NCBI RefSeq assembly: GCF_018100805.1
Contig: NZ_JAGJEA010000016.1
Span: forward strand, 1 to 64,000
Source: Aquimarina sp. MMG016
GTDB lineage: Bacteria; Bacteroidota; Bacteroidia; Flavobacteriales; Flavobacteriaceae
Reading direction: 5' to 3'
Length of the DNA: 64,000 nt
A program made the position numbers and the translations under genes. The notes beneath the pieces were generated by a model. That model was given only the letters and a program-made list of their open reading frames with translations, was not told where the DNA came from and did no database searches. Positions 24,645-34,100 of this stretch are shown here, piece after piece; positions within the stretch are counted from its first letter, which is position 1; each line of letters begins with the position of its first letter.

Positions 24645-25211
24645 ATGAAAAAAATTACATTATTAGTAGTTGTGCTAATAACTATGTCTTCTGCAACTGC
24701 GCAAATTAGGGTAGGTAGTAAAGCTGTATTGCCTTATGAACAAAAATTCGAAGAAACTGAATTAAAGCTTAATGGAGCAGGGTTAAGAGAAATGTTATGG
24801 ATTGATTTATATGCTGGAGGACTTTACTTACAAAACAAAAATAAAGATCCGAGATCAATTTTGGATGCAGATGAGACTATGGCTATCAAACTAAATATAG
24901 TTTCTGGATTTGTGACGCAAAAGAAAATGATTAAAGCAGTTCAGGATGGTTTCCAGAAAGCTACTTTTGGTAATACTAAAGCTTTAGACGAAAGAATAAA
25001 TAAGTTCATTAAATTTTTTAATGAACCTATTGTAAAGAATGACATTTTTGATTTAGTCTATATCAAAGATGTTGGTGTTAAGGCGTTTAAAAATGATAAA
25101 GAACTTGGTGTCATTGAAGGTCGAGATTTTAAATATGCATTATTTAAAATTTGGTTGGGAGATGAACCTGCAAGCCAATCTTTAAAGAAAGGAATGCTTG
25201 GGTTACAATAA
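24645..25211 (+). CDS. Chalcone isomerase-like secreted protein (copy 2)
   Basis: 188 residues from the ATG at 24645 (MKKITLLVVVLITMSSATA, cut after AQ). Conserved words are LKLNGAGLREMLWIDLYAGG, DADETMAIKLNIVSGFVTQK and ALFKIWLGDEPASQ. It shares more with copy 3 (IRVG start, FKYALFKIWLG end) than with copy 1. An upstream in-frame extension to 24588 carries no signal and is rejected. A U-tailed hairpin follows. Confidence 0.85.
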   Translation: MKKITLLVVVLITMSSATAQIRVGSKAVLPYEQKFEETELKLNGAGLREMLWIDLYAGGLYLQNKNKDPRSILDADETMAIKLNIVSGFVTQKKMIKAVQDGFQKATFGNTKALDERINKFIKFFNEPIVKNDIFDLVYIKDVGVKAFKNDKELGVIEGRDFKYALFKIWLGDEPASQSLKKGMLGLQ

Positions 25212-25237
25212 ACATAAATACTATTTTAAGTATATAT

Positions 25238-25269
25238 AGCTATCTGTTAGTTGCAGGTAGCTTTTTTTT
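25238..25269 (+). terminator. Terminator after CHI-like copy 2
   Basis: AGCTATCTG (25238-25246) pairs with CAGGTAGCT (25254-25262) with one G-U, a 7-base loop, then TTTTTTT. Confidence 0.8.
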
Positions 25270-25333
25270 CTTCACATCATATTTTTTATATTGAGACCGT
25301 AAAGAAAAATTATCTAAATAAAAATTGACAAAT

Positions 25334-25759
25334 ATGAATTTTTTTAAAACTCTTTTTATTGCCGTTGTGTTACTAGTGGGTATGAATGCCCAAAGTCAAG
25401 TTGTTGGAAAATGGAAAACCATTGATGACAACACGGGAGAACCAAGATCTATTGTAGAGATCTATAAAAAAGGTGATAAAGTATATGGTAAAATTAGTCG
25501 TATCCTTAATGAAGCAGAAAGAAATAAACTTTGCAAAGAATGTGAAGGAGATGATTATAATAAACCAATTGAAGGAATGGTAATCATCAAGGGGTTAGAG
25601 AAAGATGGTAGTGAATATGAAGATGGTACGATTCTAGACCCTGAAAATGGAAAAGTATATCGTTGTAAGATTTGGATTGATGAAGATGATCCTAATGTAC
25701 TGAATGTAAGAGGATATATTGCTTTTTTGTTTAGAACTCAGAAGTGGCTTAAAGTTTAG
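25334..25759 (+). CDS. DUF2147 family secreted protein
   Basis: 141 residues from ATG 25334. The signal peptide NFFKTLFIAVVLLVGMNAQSQ is followed directly by VVGKWKTIDDNTGEPRSIVE, the start of the DUF2147 beta-barrel. CKECEGDDYNKPIEGM and FRTQKWLKV at the C-terminus also fit. DUF2147 proteins are calycin-like; their ligand is unknown. It lies between CHI-like copies 2 and 3, both proposed lipid-pocket proteins, so a shared envelope-lipid role is an inference. Confidence 0.88.
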   Translation: MNFFKTLFIAVVLLVGMNAQSQVVGKWKTIDDNTGEPRSIVEIYKKGDKVYGKISRILNEAERNKLCKECEGDDYNKPIEGMVIIKGLEKDGSEYEDGTILDPENGKVYRCKIWIDEDDPNVLNVRGYIAFLFRTQKWLKV

Positions 25760-25874
25760 TTTTTAGACGTTTAATGATTTCTTATCGTAGTCAAAAATAG
25801 TATTTTAACATTTCTTAACGTTAGGTTTTTAAAAAAAGGAGAACTAAGTCCTTGTAATCTTTAAAAATCAAACC

Positions 25875-26441
25875 ATGAAAAAAATAATTACCCTATCTAT
25901 TGTATTAGTTGTTACAACTATGGTAACGGCTCAAATCAGAGTTGGAGATGCTGTTATCCCGTATAAAGTTACTTTTGAAGGAGAAGAACTTACGCTTAAT
26001 GGCGCAGGAGTGCGAAAAGTATTAGGTATAGAAACATATTCAGGAGGTTTATATACTGTAAATAAGTATAGAGACGATAGAAAAGTGTTAGACGCTGATG
26101 AGAGTATGTCTATTCGATTAGTGATTAATTCTAAAAAGGTAACAAATAAAAGAATGCAAAAAGTCTTTAGAAAAGGTTTTGACGATGCAATGTTTGGTAA
26201 TACACAAAGTCTTGATGAAAGAATTGATAGTTTTCTGGAGTTATTTGCTGCACCAACCCAAATTAATGATTTTTATGACTTAGTATATATCAAAGGAAAA
26301 GGAATCCGAACCTATAAGAATGGAGAAGAAATGGGATATGTAGAAGGGCGTGATTTTAAATATGCATTATTTAAAATATGGTTAGGTAATGAACCTGCGT
26401 GTGAACTCATTAAAGGCGGAATGCTAGGATTGAGTAAATAA
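25875..26441 (+). CDS. Chalcone isomerase-like secreted protein (copy 3)
   Basis: 188 residues with signal peptide MKKIITLSIVLVVTTMVTA cut after AQ. It has LTLNGAGVRKVLGIETYSGG, DADESMSIRLVINS, and the ending YALFKIWLGNEPACELIKGG. Tandem paralogue of the genes at 23941 and 24645. A strong terminator follows, closing this gene group. Confidence 0.85.
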   Translation: MKKIITLSIVLVVTTMVTAQIRVGDAVIPYKVTFEGEELTLNGAGVRKVLGIETYSGGLYTVNKYRDDRKVLDADESMSIRLVINSKKVTNKRMQKVFRKGFDDAMFGNTQSLDERIDSFLELFAAPTQINDFYDLVYIKGKGIRTYKNGEEMGYVEGRDFKYALFKIWLGNEPACELIKGGMLGLSK

Positions 26442-26464
26442 CATCTCAGAAAAAATATAAACTC

Positions 26465-26498
26465 AAGCTCGATTGATTACCAATCGAGCTTTTTTATT
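26465..26498 (+). terminator. Terminator after CHI-like copy 3
   Basis: Perfect 11-bp stem AAGCTCGATTG (26465-26475) with 26481-26491, 5-base loop, then a T run. Confidence 0.9.
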
Positions 26499-26526
26499 AT
26501 TGGATTTATACAAACTACTATAAGTT

Positions 26527-26562
26527 AAACTTGTATTTTTGTTTAGTAAACCAAACTTGTAT
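26527..26562 (+). promoter_or_regulatory. priA upstream region: direct repeats, palindrome and -7 element
   Basis: AAACTTGTAT occurs at 26527-26536 and again at 26553-26562. Between them is the perfect palindrome GTTTAGTAAAC (26541-26551). TATTTTTG (26534-26541) fits the -7 consensus. This dense arrangement suggests an operator overlapping the priA promoter; the regulator is unknown. Confidence 0.45.
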
Positions 26563-26582
26563 AAGATTTACCAAATACCTGA

Positions 26583-29036
26583 ATGGCATATTTTATAAAT
26601 GTAATCCTTCCTATTCCACTTGATAAAGAATTCACTTATAGTATTAATAAAAGTGAAGCAGCTTTTCTGAAACCGGGAATGAGAGTTGCGGTTCAATTTG
26701 GTAAAAGTAAAATTTATGCAGCTTTAGTTGTTGCTGTTCATCAAAATCCACCGCAGGTATATGAAGCCAAAGAGATCGAACATATTCTGGATGAGTCTCC
26801 AATAGTAACAAAACATCAATTGCAACTCTGGTCTTGGATCGCTGACTATTATATGTGTACAAGAGGAGAAGTAATGCGTGCAGCCTTGCCCAGCGCATTT
26901 TTGCTAGAGAGTGAAACTATTATTCTTAAAAATGATCAAGTTTCTATAGATGATTCACTGCTTAAAGACGATGAGTTTTTGATTTACGAAGCATTACAAC
27001 ATCAAAGCTTACTTCGTATTCAGGAAGTAATGAATATAGTAAGTAAGAAAAATGTGCTTCCTGTAATAAAACGACTTCTGGAAAAAGAAATAATCACCGT
27101 TCAGGAAGAAATATATGAACAGTATAAACCCAAAGTAGTTCGATATATCAAATTGCATCCGGATTATATCGCAGAAGAAGCTTTGCGAGCTCTATTAGAT
27201 TCAATGACTAGAGCTCCAAAACAACGTGAAGTTTTATTACATCTCTTTACTTTACAAGCTCAGACGACAAAACCCATCAAGGCAACTGAACTAACTAAAG
27301 TATCTAATAGTAATTCTTCAGTAATAAAAAGTTTAGTAGATAAGAATATTTTAGTAGAATATCATTTGCAAACGGATAGAGTTCAATATGATGGAGAACA
27401 ATCTGAAGGTTCTAAGCAATTGAATGAATTTCAGGAAACTGCATTTCAAGAAATCAAAGAAATATTTACAAGGAAGGAAGTTTGTTTATTACACGGGGTT
27501 ACTTCATCAGGTAAAACTGAAATTTATGTAAAATTAATAGAGGAGAATATTCAGAAAGGCAAACAAGTACTATATCTTCTACCAGAAATTGCATTAACTA
27601 CTCAACTTATCACTAGATTACAACAATATTTTGGTGAAAAACTTGCTGTATATCACTCTAAATATTCAGTTAATGAAAGGGTAGAGGCCTGGAATAATGT
27701 AAAAAATAATATTTCTAAAGCAAAAGTGATTATTGGTGCTCGATCTGCGATATTTCTTCCATTTAAAGATTTAGGACTTATTATTGTTGATGAGGAACAC
27801 GAAAGTACTTTTAAGCAATATGACCCTGCACCAAGATATCATGCCAGAGATACCGCTGTGGTTTTAGCAAATATATTTAAAGCAAAAGTTGTATTAGGCT
27901 CTGCTACACCTTCTTTAGAAACGTATTATAATGCTAGACAAGGAAAGTATGGATTAGTGGAACTTACTAGAAGATTTGGCAATGTATTGATGCCCGAGAT
28001 TAACTTGGTAGACATTAAGACCAAGTATAAGAAGAAAGAAATGACAGGTCATTTTAGTGATACGTTGTTAGAAAGTATCCAGGAAGCACTAAAAGAAAAC
28101 GAGCAAGTTATCCTTTTTCAGAATAGAAGAGGATATTCACCTGTGGTAGAGTGTAATACTTGCGGACATTCACCCCAATGTTCTAATTGTGATGTAAGCC
28201 TTACTTATCATAATCATAGAAATCAACTACGTTGTCACTATTGTGGTTATCATACAGCAATGTTACAACAATGTATGGCCTGTGGTAGTACAGAATTATC
28301 CACTAAAGGTTTTGGTACTGAACAAATAGAAAAAGAACTACAAGAACTTCTTCCGGATCATAATATTGGTAGAATGGATCAAGATACTACTAGAGGAAAA
28401 CATGGGTACGAGAAAATAATTAATAAATTCGAACAAGGAGAGATTGATATCCTTGTTGGCACACAAATGCTGACTAAGGGATTGGATTTTAGAAATGTAA
28501 GTTTAGTAGGTGTAATGAATGCAGATAACTTATTGAACTTTCCTGATTTTAGAGCTCATGAGCGAAGTTTTCAATTAATACAACAAGTTTCTGGTAGATC
28601 AGGCCGAACGAGTAAGAGAGGTAAAGTACTAATTCAAACCTATAATCCTTTTCATCAAATTCTTCAACAGGTATCTATTAATGATTACTCCTCAATGTAT
28701 AAAGACCAAATAGAGGAGAGGCATCAATATAAATATCCTCCATTTTATAGAATCATTAAAATTACTGGCAAGCATAAAGACTATAACAGGGTAAATGATG
28801 CTATGATGTGGTTAGCAAAATCATTGAGGAATGTTTTTAAGGAAAATGTACTCGGTCCTGAATTTCCTCCAATTGCCAGAATCAGAAATCAATACCACAA
28901 AAATATCTTGATAAAAATCCCTCAAGGACAATCACTTTCTAAAACCAAGGAGGCGATAAAAAAGATAAAGATTTCTTTTTCCAGTATAAAAGAGTTCTCT
29001 GGCGTGAGAATTATAATTAATGTAGATAATTACTAA
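26583..29036 (+). CDS. priA: Primosomal protein N' (PriA replication-restart helicase)
   Basis: 817 residues. An N-terminal 3'-DNA-binding domain is followed by an SF2 helicase: Walker A GVTSSGKTEIY (about 305-315), VDEEHEST (DEEH box) and GSATPSLETYYNAR. The zinc-binding Cys pairs CNTCGHSPQCSNC and CHYCGY...CMACGS lie in the middle of the C-terminal half, and QVSGRSGR is motif VI. It reloads the replisome at collapsed forks. It is monocistronic, with terminators on both sides. Confidence 0.97.
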   Translation: MAYFINVILPIPLDKEFTYSINKSEAAFLKPGMRVAVQFGKSKIYAALVVAVHQNPPQVYEAKEIEHILDESPIVTKHQLQLWSWIADYYMCTRGEVMRAALPSAFLLESETIILKNDQVSIDDSLLKDDEFLIYEALQHQSLLRIQEVMNIVSKKNVLPVIKRLLEKEIITVQEEIYEQYKPKVVRYIKLHPDYIAEEALRALLDSMTRAPKQREVLLHLFTLQAQTTKPIKATELTKVSNSNSSVIKSLVDKNILVEYHLQTDRVQYDGEQSEGSKQLNEFQETAFQEIKEIFTRKEVCLLHGVTSSGKTEIYVKLIEENIQKGKQVLYLLPEIALTTQLITRLQQYFGEKLAVYHSKYSVNERVEAWNNVKNNISKAKVIIGARSAIFLPFKDLGLIIVDEEHESTFKQYDPAPRYHARDTAVVLANIFKAKVVLGSATPSLETYYNARQGKYGLVELTRRFGNVLMPEINLVDIKTKYKKKEMTGHFSDTLLESIQEALKENEQVILFQNRRGYSPVVECNTCGHSPQCSNCDVSLTYHNHRNQLRCHYCGYHTAMLQQCMACGSTELSTKGFGTEQIEKELQELLPDHNIGRMDQDTTRGKHGYEKIINKFEQGEIDILVGTQMLTKGLDFRNVSLVGVMNADNLLNFPDFRAHERSFQLIQQVSGRSGRTSKRGKVLIQTYNPFHQILQQVSINDYSSMYKDQIEERHQYKYPPFYRIIKITGKHKDYNRVNDAMMWLAKSLRNVFKENVLGPEFPPIARIRNQYHKNILIKIPQGQSLSKTKEAIKKIKISFSSIKEFSGVRIIINVDNY

Positions 29037-29040
29037 AACA

Positions 29041-29068
29041 AAAAATCCTGCTACTAGCAGGATTTTTT
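29041..29068. terminator. Terminator after priA (possibly bidirectional)
   Basis: AAAAATCCTGCT (29041-29052) pairs with AGCAGGATTTTT (29056-29067) around a 3-base loop. A and T tracts on both sides allow it to serve the convergent LytTR gene too. Confidence 0.85.
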
Positions 29069-29089
29069 AAACTTTATAAAATTAACCGA

Positions 29090-29797
29090 TTAGTTGTTTA
29101 AAGCTTCGATTAAAGAATGTTTTTTATGTCTACTAAGCGGGATCTTTTCATCTGCAATTTCGATATTTCTACTATTATAGCGCTCTACTTTATCAAGGTT
29201 AACGATATAAGATTTATGAATTCTTAAGAAACGATCACTTGGTAGTTCTGCTTCAAAAGATTTCATAGTAGCTAGAACAACGATAGGATCACCATCTTCC
29301 ATAATTAATTTTACATAATCTCCTAACGCTTCAACATATTTAAGCTGGCTTAAAAATATTTTACGTTTTTTAAGATTACTTTTTACAAAAATATAATCAT
29401 CATCTTCAATCGCACTACTTTCAGATCCCAGACGGGACATACTTAGTGCTTTTTCCACAGCAGCATTAAAACGATCTTTCTTTAAGGGTTTTCTAAGATA
29501 GTCAACGGCATCATAGTCAAAAGCCTTAAAAGCATATTTTGTTTTTCCGGTAACGAAAATAATATGAGGCTTGTTTTCCAGATCATCTAGTAAGTCAAAA
29601 CCAGTAAGGATTGGCATCTCGATATCCAGAAATAGTAAGTCTACCTGCGTATCCAATAATCCGTTTTTAGTTTCAATAGCATTGTTCCACTCAGCCACTA
29701 ATTCTAGCGAAGAATGTTCATCTATTAGTTTTACTATAGCTAGTCTTTGGAGGCGGGAGTCATCTACTACCGCGCATTTTAATTGAGGTTGTTCCAC
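29090..29797 (-). CDS. LytTR-family response regulator
   Basis: 235 residues. The receiver domain has D12-D13 in VVDDSRL, phosphoacceptor D58 in LFLDIEMP and K in YLRKPLKK. The C-terminal LytTR domain (about 130-235) has IFVKSNLKKRKIFLSQLKYV, ALGDYVKL and FLRIHKSYIVNLDKVERY. LytTR regulators bind direct-repeat sites with a beta-type DNA-binding domain. No LytS-type kinase is adjacent, so it is an orphan here. It starts divergently from the rpsF operon. Confidence 0.93.
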   Translation of the reverse strand: MEQPQLKCAVVDDSRLQRLAIVKLIDEHSSLELVAEWNNAIETKNGLLDTQVDLLFLDIEMPILTGFDLLDDLENKPHIIFVTGKTKYAFKAFDYDAVDYLRKPLKKDRFNAAVEKALSMSRLGSESSAIEDDDYIFVKSNLKKRKIFLSQLKYVEALGDYVKLIMEDGDPIVVLATMKSFEAELPSDRFLRIHKSYIVNLDKVERYNSRNIEIADEKIPLSRHKKHSLIEALNN

Positions 29798-29906
29798 ACT
29801 TGCTTAAGTTAATATTCAAATACAATATTACTGAATATATATTATTTCCGCAAACATTTTACGCTTTTTATCGATTAAAATCGTGTTTCGTCGAAGTGAA
29901 ATATAG

Positions 29907-29937
29907 TTTGAAAATCCAAAAAATAATCTTACTTTTG
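29907..29937 (+). promoter_or_regulatory. Promoter of the rpsF-rpsR-rplI operon
   Basis: TTTG (29907-29910), exactly 19 bases, TACTTTTG (29930-29937): a perfect match to the Bacteroidota consensus, 30 bases ahead of the rpsF ATG. Confidence 0.9.
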
Positions 29938-29967
29938 CACCCAATTTTAATTAAAAATAGATTTTTT

Positions 29968-30306
29968 ATGAATCATTATGAAACTGTTTTCATCTTGAAT
30001 CCCGTTTTATCTGAAGACCAGATAAAGGAAACAGTTAAGAAATACGAAGACATTCTTGTTTCTAACGGTGCCAAGATGATATCTAAAGAGGATTGGGGGC
30101 TTAAGAAGCTTGCTTATGCAATCCAACACAAGAAAAGTGGTTTTTATCACTTATTTGAGTACCAGGTAGCTGGTGAAGCTATTAACCCATTAGAGGTTGA
30201 GTTTAGAAGAGATGAGCGAATTATGCGTTATCTTACTGTACGTCTAGATAAGCACGCTATTGCTTGGGCAGAAAAAAGAAGAACTAGAAACAAACAAAAA
30301 GCTTAA
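29968..30306 (+). CDS. rpsF: 30S ribosomal protein S6
   Basis: 112 residues from ATG 29968 (MNHYETVFILNPVLSEDQIK). The frame is open further upstream, but that part covers the promoter. S6 forms a heterodimer with S18 on the 30S platform. WGLKKLAYAIQHKKSGFYHL and the C-terminal IAWAEKRRTRNKQKA fit the family. It is first in the rpsF-rpsR-rplI operon, 2 bases before rpsR; no ssb gene intervenes. Confidence 0.98.
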   Translation: MNHYETVFILNPVLSEDQIKETVKKYEDILVSNGAKMISKEDWGLKKLAYAIQHKKSGFYHLFEYQVAGEAINPLEVEFRRDERIMRYLTVRLDKHAIAWAEKRRTRNKQKA

Positions 30307-30308
30307 TT

Positions 30309-30605
30309 ATGTCATCTATAGAACAACAAGCTAAAGGAAAAAAAGACGGAGAGATCAGATATCTTACTCCTCTTAATATAGATACTACAAAAAATAAGAA
30401 GTATTGTCGTTTCAAAAAATCTGGTATCAAGTATATTGATTATAAAGATCCAGATTTCTTAATGGCATTTGTAAACGAGCAAGGTAAATTATTACCACGT
30501 CGTCTTACTGGAACTTCATTAAAATATCAACGTAAAGTAAGTGTTGCTGTAAAAAGAGCTAGACACTTAGCATTAATGCCATACGTTGGTGATTTATTAA
30601 AATAA
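30309..30605 (+). CDS. rpsR: 30S ribosomal protein S18
   Basis: 98 residues. KKYCRFKKSGIKYIDYKDPD (about 30-49) and ALMPYVGD with the basic RRLTGTSLKYQRKVSVAVKR are S18 signatures. It partners S6 in the 30S platform. A single Cys remains in the N-terminal strand. It is the middle gene of the operon. Confidence 0.98.
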   Translation: MSSIEQQAKGKKDGEIRYLTPLNIDTTKNKKYCRFKKSGIKYIDYKDPDFLMAFVNEQGKLLPRRLTGTSLKYQRKVSVAVKRARHLALMPYVGDLLK

Positions 30606-30621
30606 AATTCGTCATAACATT

Positions 30622-31074
30622 ATGGAACTTATATTAAAGAAAGACGTTGAGAATCTAGGATTCGCAGACGATGTAGTACAAGTGAAGAACGGTTATGGAC
30701 GTAACTTTTTGATTCCTGGAGGTTTTGCTGTATTGGCAACTCCATCTGCAAAGAAAGTATTGGCTGAAACCTTAAAGCAACGTGCTTTTAAAGAAAAGAA
30801 GGAAATCGAAGATGCTGAAAAAGTAGCTAAGAAACTTGGTGGATTAGAAATCAAGATTGCTGCAAAAGTAGGAACCGGTGATAAGTTATTTGGTTCTGTT
30901 TCTAATGCAGATGTATCTGAGGCTTTTGCTAAAGAAGGTGTAGAAATAGAGAAGAAATTTATAACTGTACCTGGTGGAACAATCAAGCGTTTAGGTCAGT
31001 ATGAAGCTTCTGTTCGTCTTCATAGAGCAGTAATTACACCAGTAACTTTTGAAGTAGTTGCTCAAGCTAAGTAA
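30622..31074 (+). CDS. rplI: 50S ribosomal protein L9
   Basis: 150 residues. MELILKKDVENLGFADDVVQ and VKNGYGRNFLIPGGFAV form the N-terminal RNA-binding domain. The long central helix (FKEKKEIEDAEKVAKKLGG) and the C-terminal domain (LFGSVSNADVSEAF) follow. It binds 23S rRNA near the L1 stalk and stabilises frame maintenance. It is last in its operon, followed by a strong terminator. Confidence 0.98.
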   Translation: MELILKKDVENLGFADDVVQVKNGYGRNFLIPGGFAVLATPSAKKVLAETLKQRAFKEKKEIEDAEKVAKKLGGLEIKIAAKVGTGDKLFGSVSNADVSEAFAKEGVEIEKKFITVPGGTIKRLGQYEASVRLHRAVITPVTFEVVAQAK

Positions 31075-31119
31075 TTTGATTTTTCAAATCAGTTAATAAC
31101 TGGTTTATAAGAATATAGA

Positions 31120-31146
31120 AAACCGCTCATCTGAGCGGTTTTTTTT
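31120..31146 (+). terminator. Terminator of the ribosomal protein operon
   Basis: AAACCGCTCA (31120-31129) pairs with TGAGCGGTTT (31132-31141), tight loop, followed by a run of T. Confidence 0.9.
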
Positions 31147-31185
31147 GTGTAAATTTCTATTATTCACACAAAAGTTCTACAATCA

Positions 31186-34100
31186 ATGAAAAAAGTTTTC
31201 TTCACACTAATTATTGCATTAATCGGAACTACAGTTAATGCACAGGTAACTACTGCTAATATTTCAGGTGTAGTTTATGATAATACCAATCAATTATTGC
31301 CAGGAGCTAATATAACTGCAGTTCATACTCCTACAGGCACTAACTATGGCGGAACAACAAATTTTGATGGACGATTTGACTTGATTAACCTTAGAGTTGG
31401 TGGTCCATATCGTATAACAATTAGTTATGTAGGTTTTAAGAAAAAACTCTTTGATGATGTATACCTTCAATTAGGACAAACTTATAATGTCGATGTTGTA
31501 ATGATAGAAGATGATAATCAATTAGAGGAGGTGGTAATAACTTCGAACAAAAACTCAACTTTCAGTAGTGAAAGAACTGGGGCTGAAACTAGTATTGGTA
31601 ATAGAGAGTTAAAATCATTGCCAACTATTACACGTTCTGCAGCAGATTTTTATCGATTAGAACCTACTGCATCCAGTAACGGTTCTTTTGGTGGAAGAAA
31701 TGATCAGTTTAATAACTTCAGTTTGGATGGTTCTATTTTTAATAACCCATTTGGATTAGATGCAGCTACTCCCGGGGGGCAAACCAATGCCCAGCCTATT
31801 TCTCTGGATGCTATTGATCAGATACAGGTGTCCACAGCTCCTTATGATGTAACTCAGGCAGGATTTACTGGAGCTTCAGTAAATGCAGTAACCAAGAGTG
31901 GTACTAATCAATGGAAAGGTACTGTATACGGATTTTATCGTAATCAAGATATGACAGGTGATAAAGTAGGGGATGATGATATTATTGTACCTGATCTTAC
32001 TCAAGCGCAATATGGATTAAGTATTGGAGGGCCTATAATAAAAAACAAACTTTTTGTCTTTGGTAATTTCGAAAGAGATGATAGAGAAGATTTAGGGTCA
32101 AATTTTTTGGCAGCTAGACCTGGGTTAACTGGAGCAAATGTGTCTCGTGTTTCTGCAGAAGACTTACAGTACGTTTCAGATCAATTAGCAATATTAGGGT
32201 ATCAAACAGGTCCATTCGAAGGGTATACCCATGATACGGAATCCACTAAAGGTATATTGAAGTTGGATTGGAATATTAGTGATAATCATAGAATGGCTTT
32301 GATTTATAACTTTTTAGATGCATCAAGAGATTTACCCGCTAATCCTGAAGCTATTGGTAGAAGAGGACCTGATTTAACGACATTGCAATTTAGAAATGCT
32401 GGTTATAGAATTAATAACAAGATTAATTCATTTTTGGTAGAATTAAACTCCAATTTTGCAGGAAATATTTCTAATAAATTTCAAGCGGGATACACATTTT
32501 TTGATGATAGTAGAGATCCTTTCTCTGCACCTGCTCCGCCAATTAATATTCAACAAGATGGAGTACGATATATTGTTGCAGGTCATGAACCTTTTTCAAT
32601 CAATAATCGATTGGAACAAAAAGTGTATCAGGTAACTAATAATTTGAATATTGTAACTGGTAAACATACTATTACCTTAGGAGGTAGTTTTGAAAGGTTT
32701 GAATTTGACAATTCATTTAACCTTGGTGTATATACTTATTTTAATGCTGATGGTGGAGTTGGTACTTTTGCACCTGATTTTGATAGTGTAAGAATAACAC
32801 CTGGTTCTACAAATAGTTTTGAGGAAGCAATCAATAACGGACTTATTGCAGAAGCTTTAGCTAATGCTCAAAGTGTTTTTGACACTAATAATGCTACTGA
32901 TAATTGGGCGCTGGCAGAAACCAATGTTGGACAGTTAGCTTTTTATGCCCAGGATAAGTGGAAAATTAGTGATAAACTAACTGTAACTTATGGTGTAAGG
33001 GTTGATCAACCGCTATTTTTTGATACAGAAGATAAAATCGCAGAGAATATTGAAAGAGCAGCAGGAGGAACATTTCCTGATGGAAATTATCAACCAGGAA
33101 TTACCTATTTTGATGAAAATGGAACCCCAACACAACTTAATAGTTTAGATCTTCCTTCTAGAAAATTATTAATATCACCAAGATTAGGTTTTAACTATGA
33201 CGTAAAAGGCGATAAGTCATTCCAGATACGTGGTGGAACGGGTATTTTCACCGGGCGTTTACCGTTTGTATGGATCGGAAACCAGGTAGCTAATCCCAAT
33301 TTCTTTTTCTACACAACTTCAGCTCCTGATTTTCAGTTCCCTCAAGTGTTTAGAAACAGTTTAGGTGTTGATTATAAATTTAAAAATGGAATTATTGCTT
33401 CGACAGATATAATTTATACTGAAGATATCAATGCACAAATGGTAAGAAATTATGGATTGCGTACACCAAGCGGGATATTAAATGGAGCTGACGATAGGCC
33501 TATTTATTTGGCTTCTGATAGAGCGTTAAATGAGTTTGGAGGCCCAACAAATGCATATGTTTTTACGAATACTAATGTTGGACATTCGTTTAACTGGTCT
33601 TTCAAACTGCAAAAAAGCTTTAATAATGGATTATTTGCCAGTATTGCCTATAACTATTTAGAGGCAGAAGATGCAAGTTCTCTTGATGCAGAAATATCGA
33701 GTGATGCTTATGATAGAAACCCGGCTTTTGGTAATGTTAATCAAGCAGTGAGTACAGCTTCGAGATATGGAGATAAGCATAGAATTGTTGGGCAACTCAA
33801 TAAGTCTTTTAGTTATGGTAAAAACAAACAGTGGAGAACATCTGTTGGAGCTTTTTATGAGTATGCACAAGGCGGTAGGTTTTCATATACATATTCAGGG
33901 GATATAAACAATGATGGATCCGTATTAAACGATTTAATTTATATTCCTACAACGGATGAGTTAGCAACCTATAATTTTACAGGAACGCCTACAGAACAAG
34001 CAGATCAGAGAGCAGCTTTTGAAGCTTATATTCAACAAGATGAATATTTAAGAGATAGAAGAGGAAGTTATGCTGAGAAATATGCGATATTGAGTCCTTG

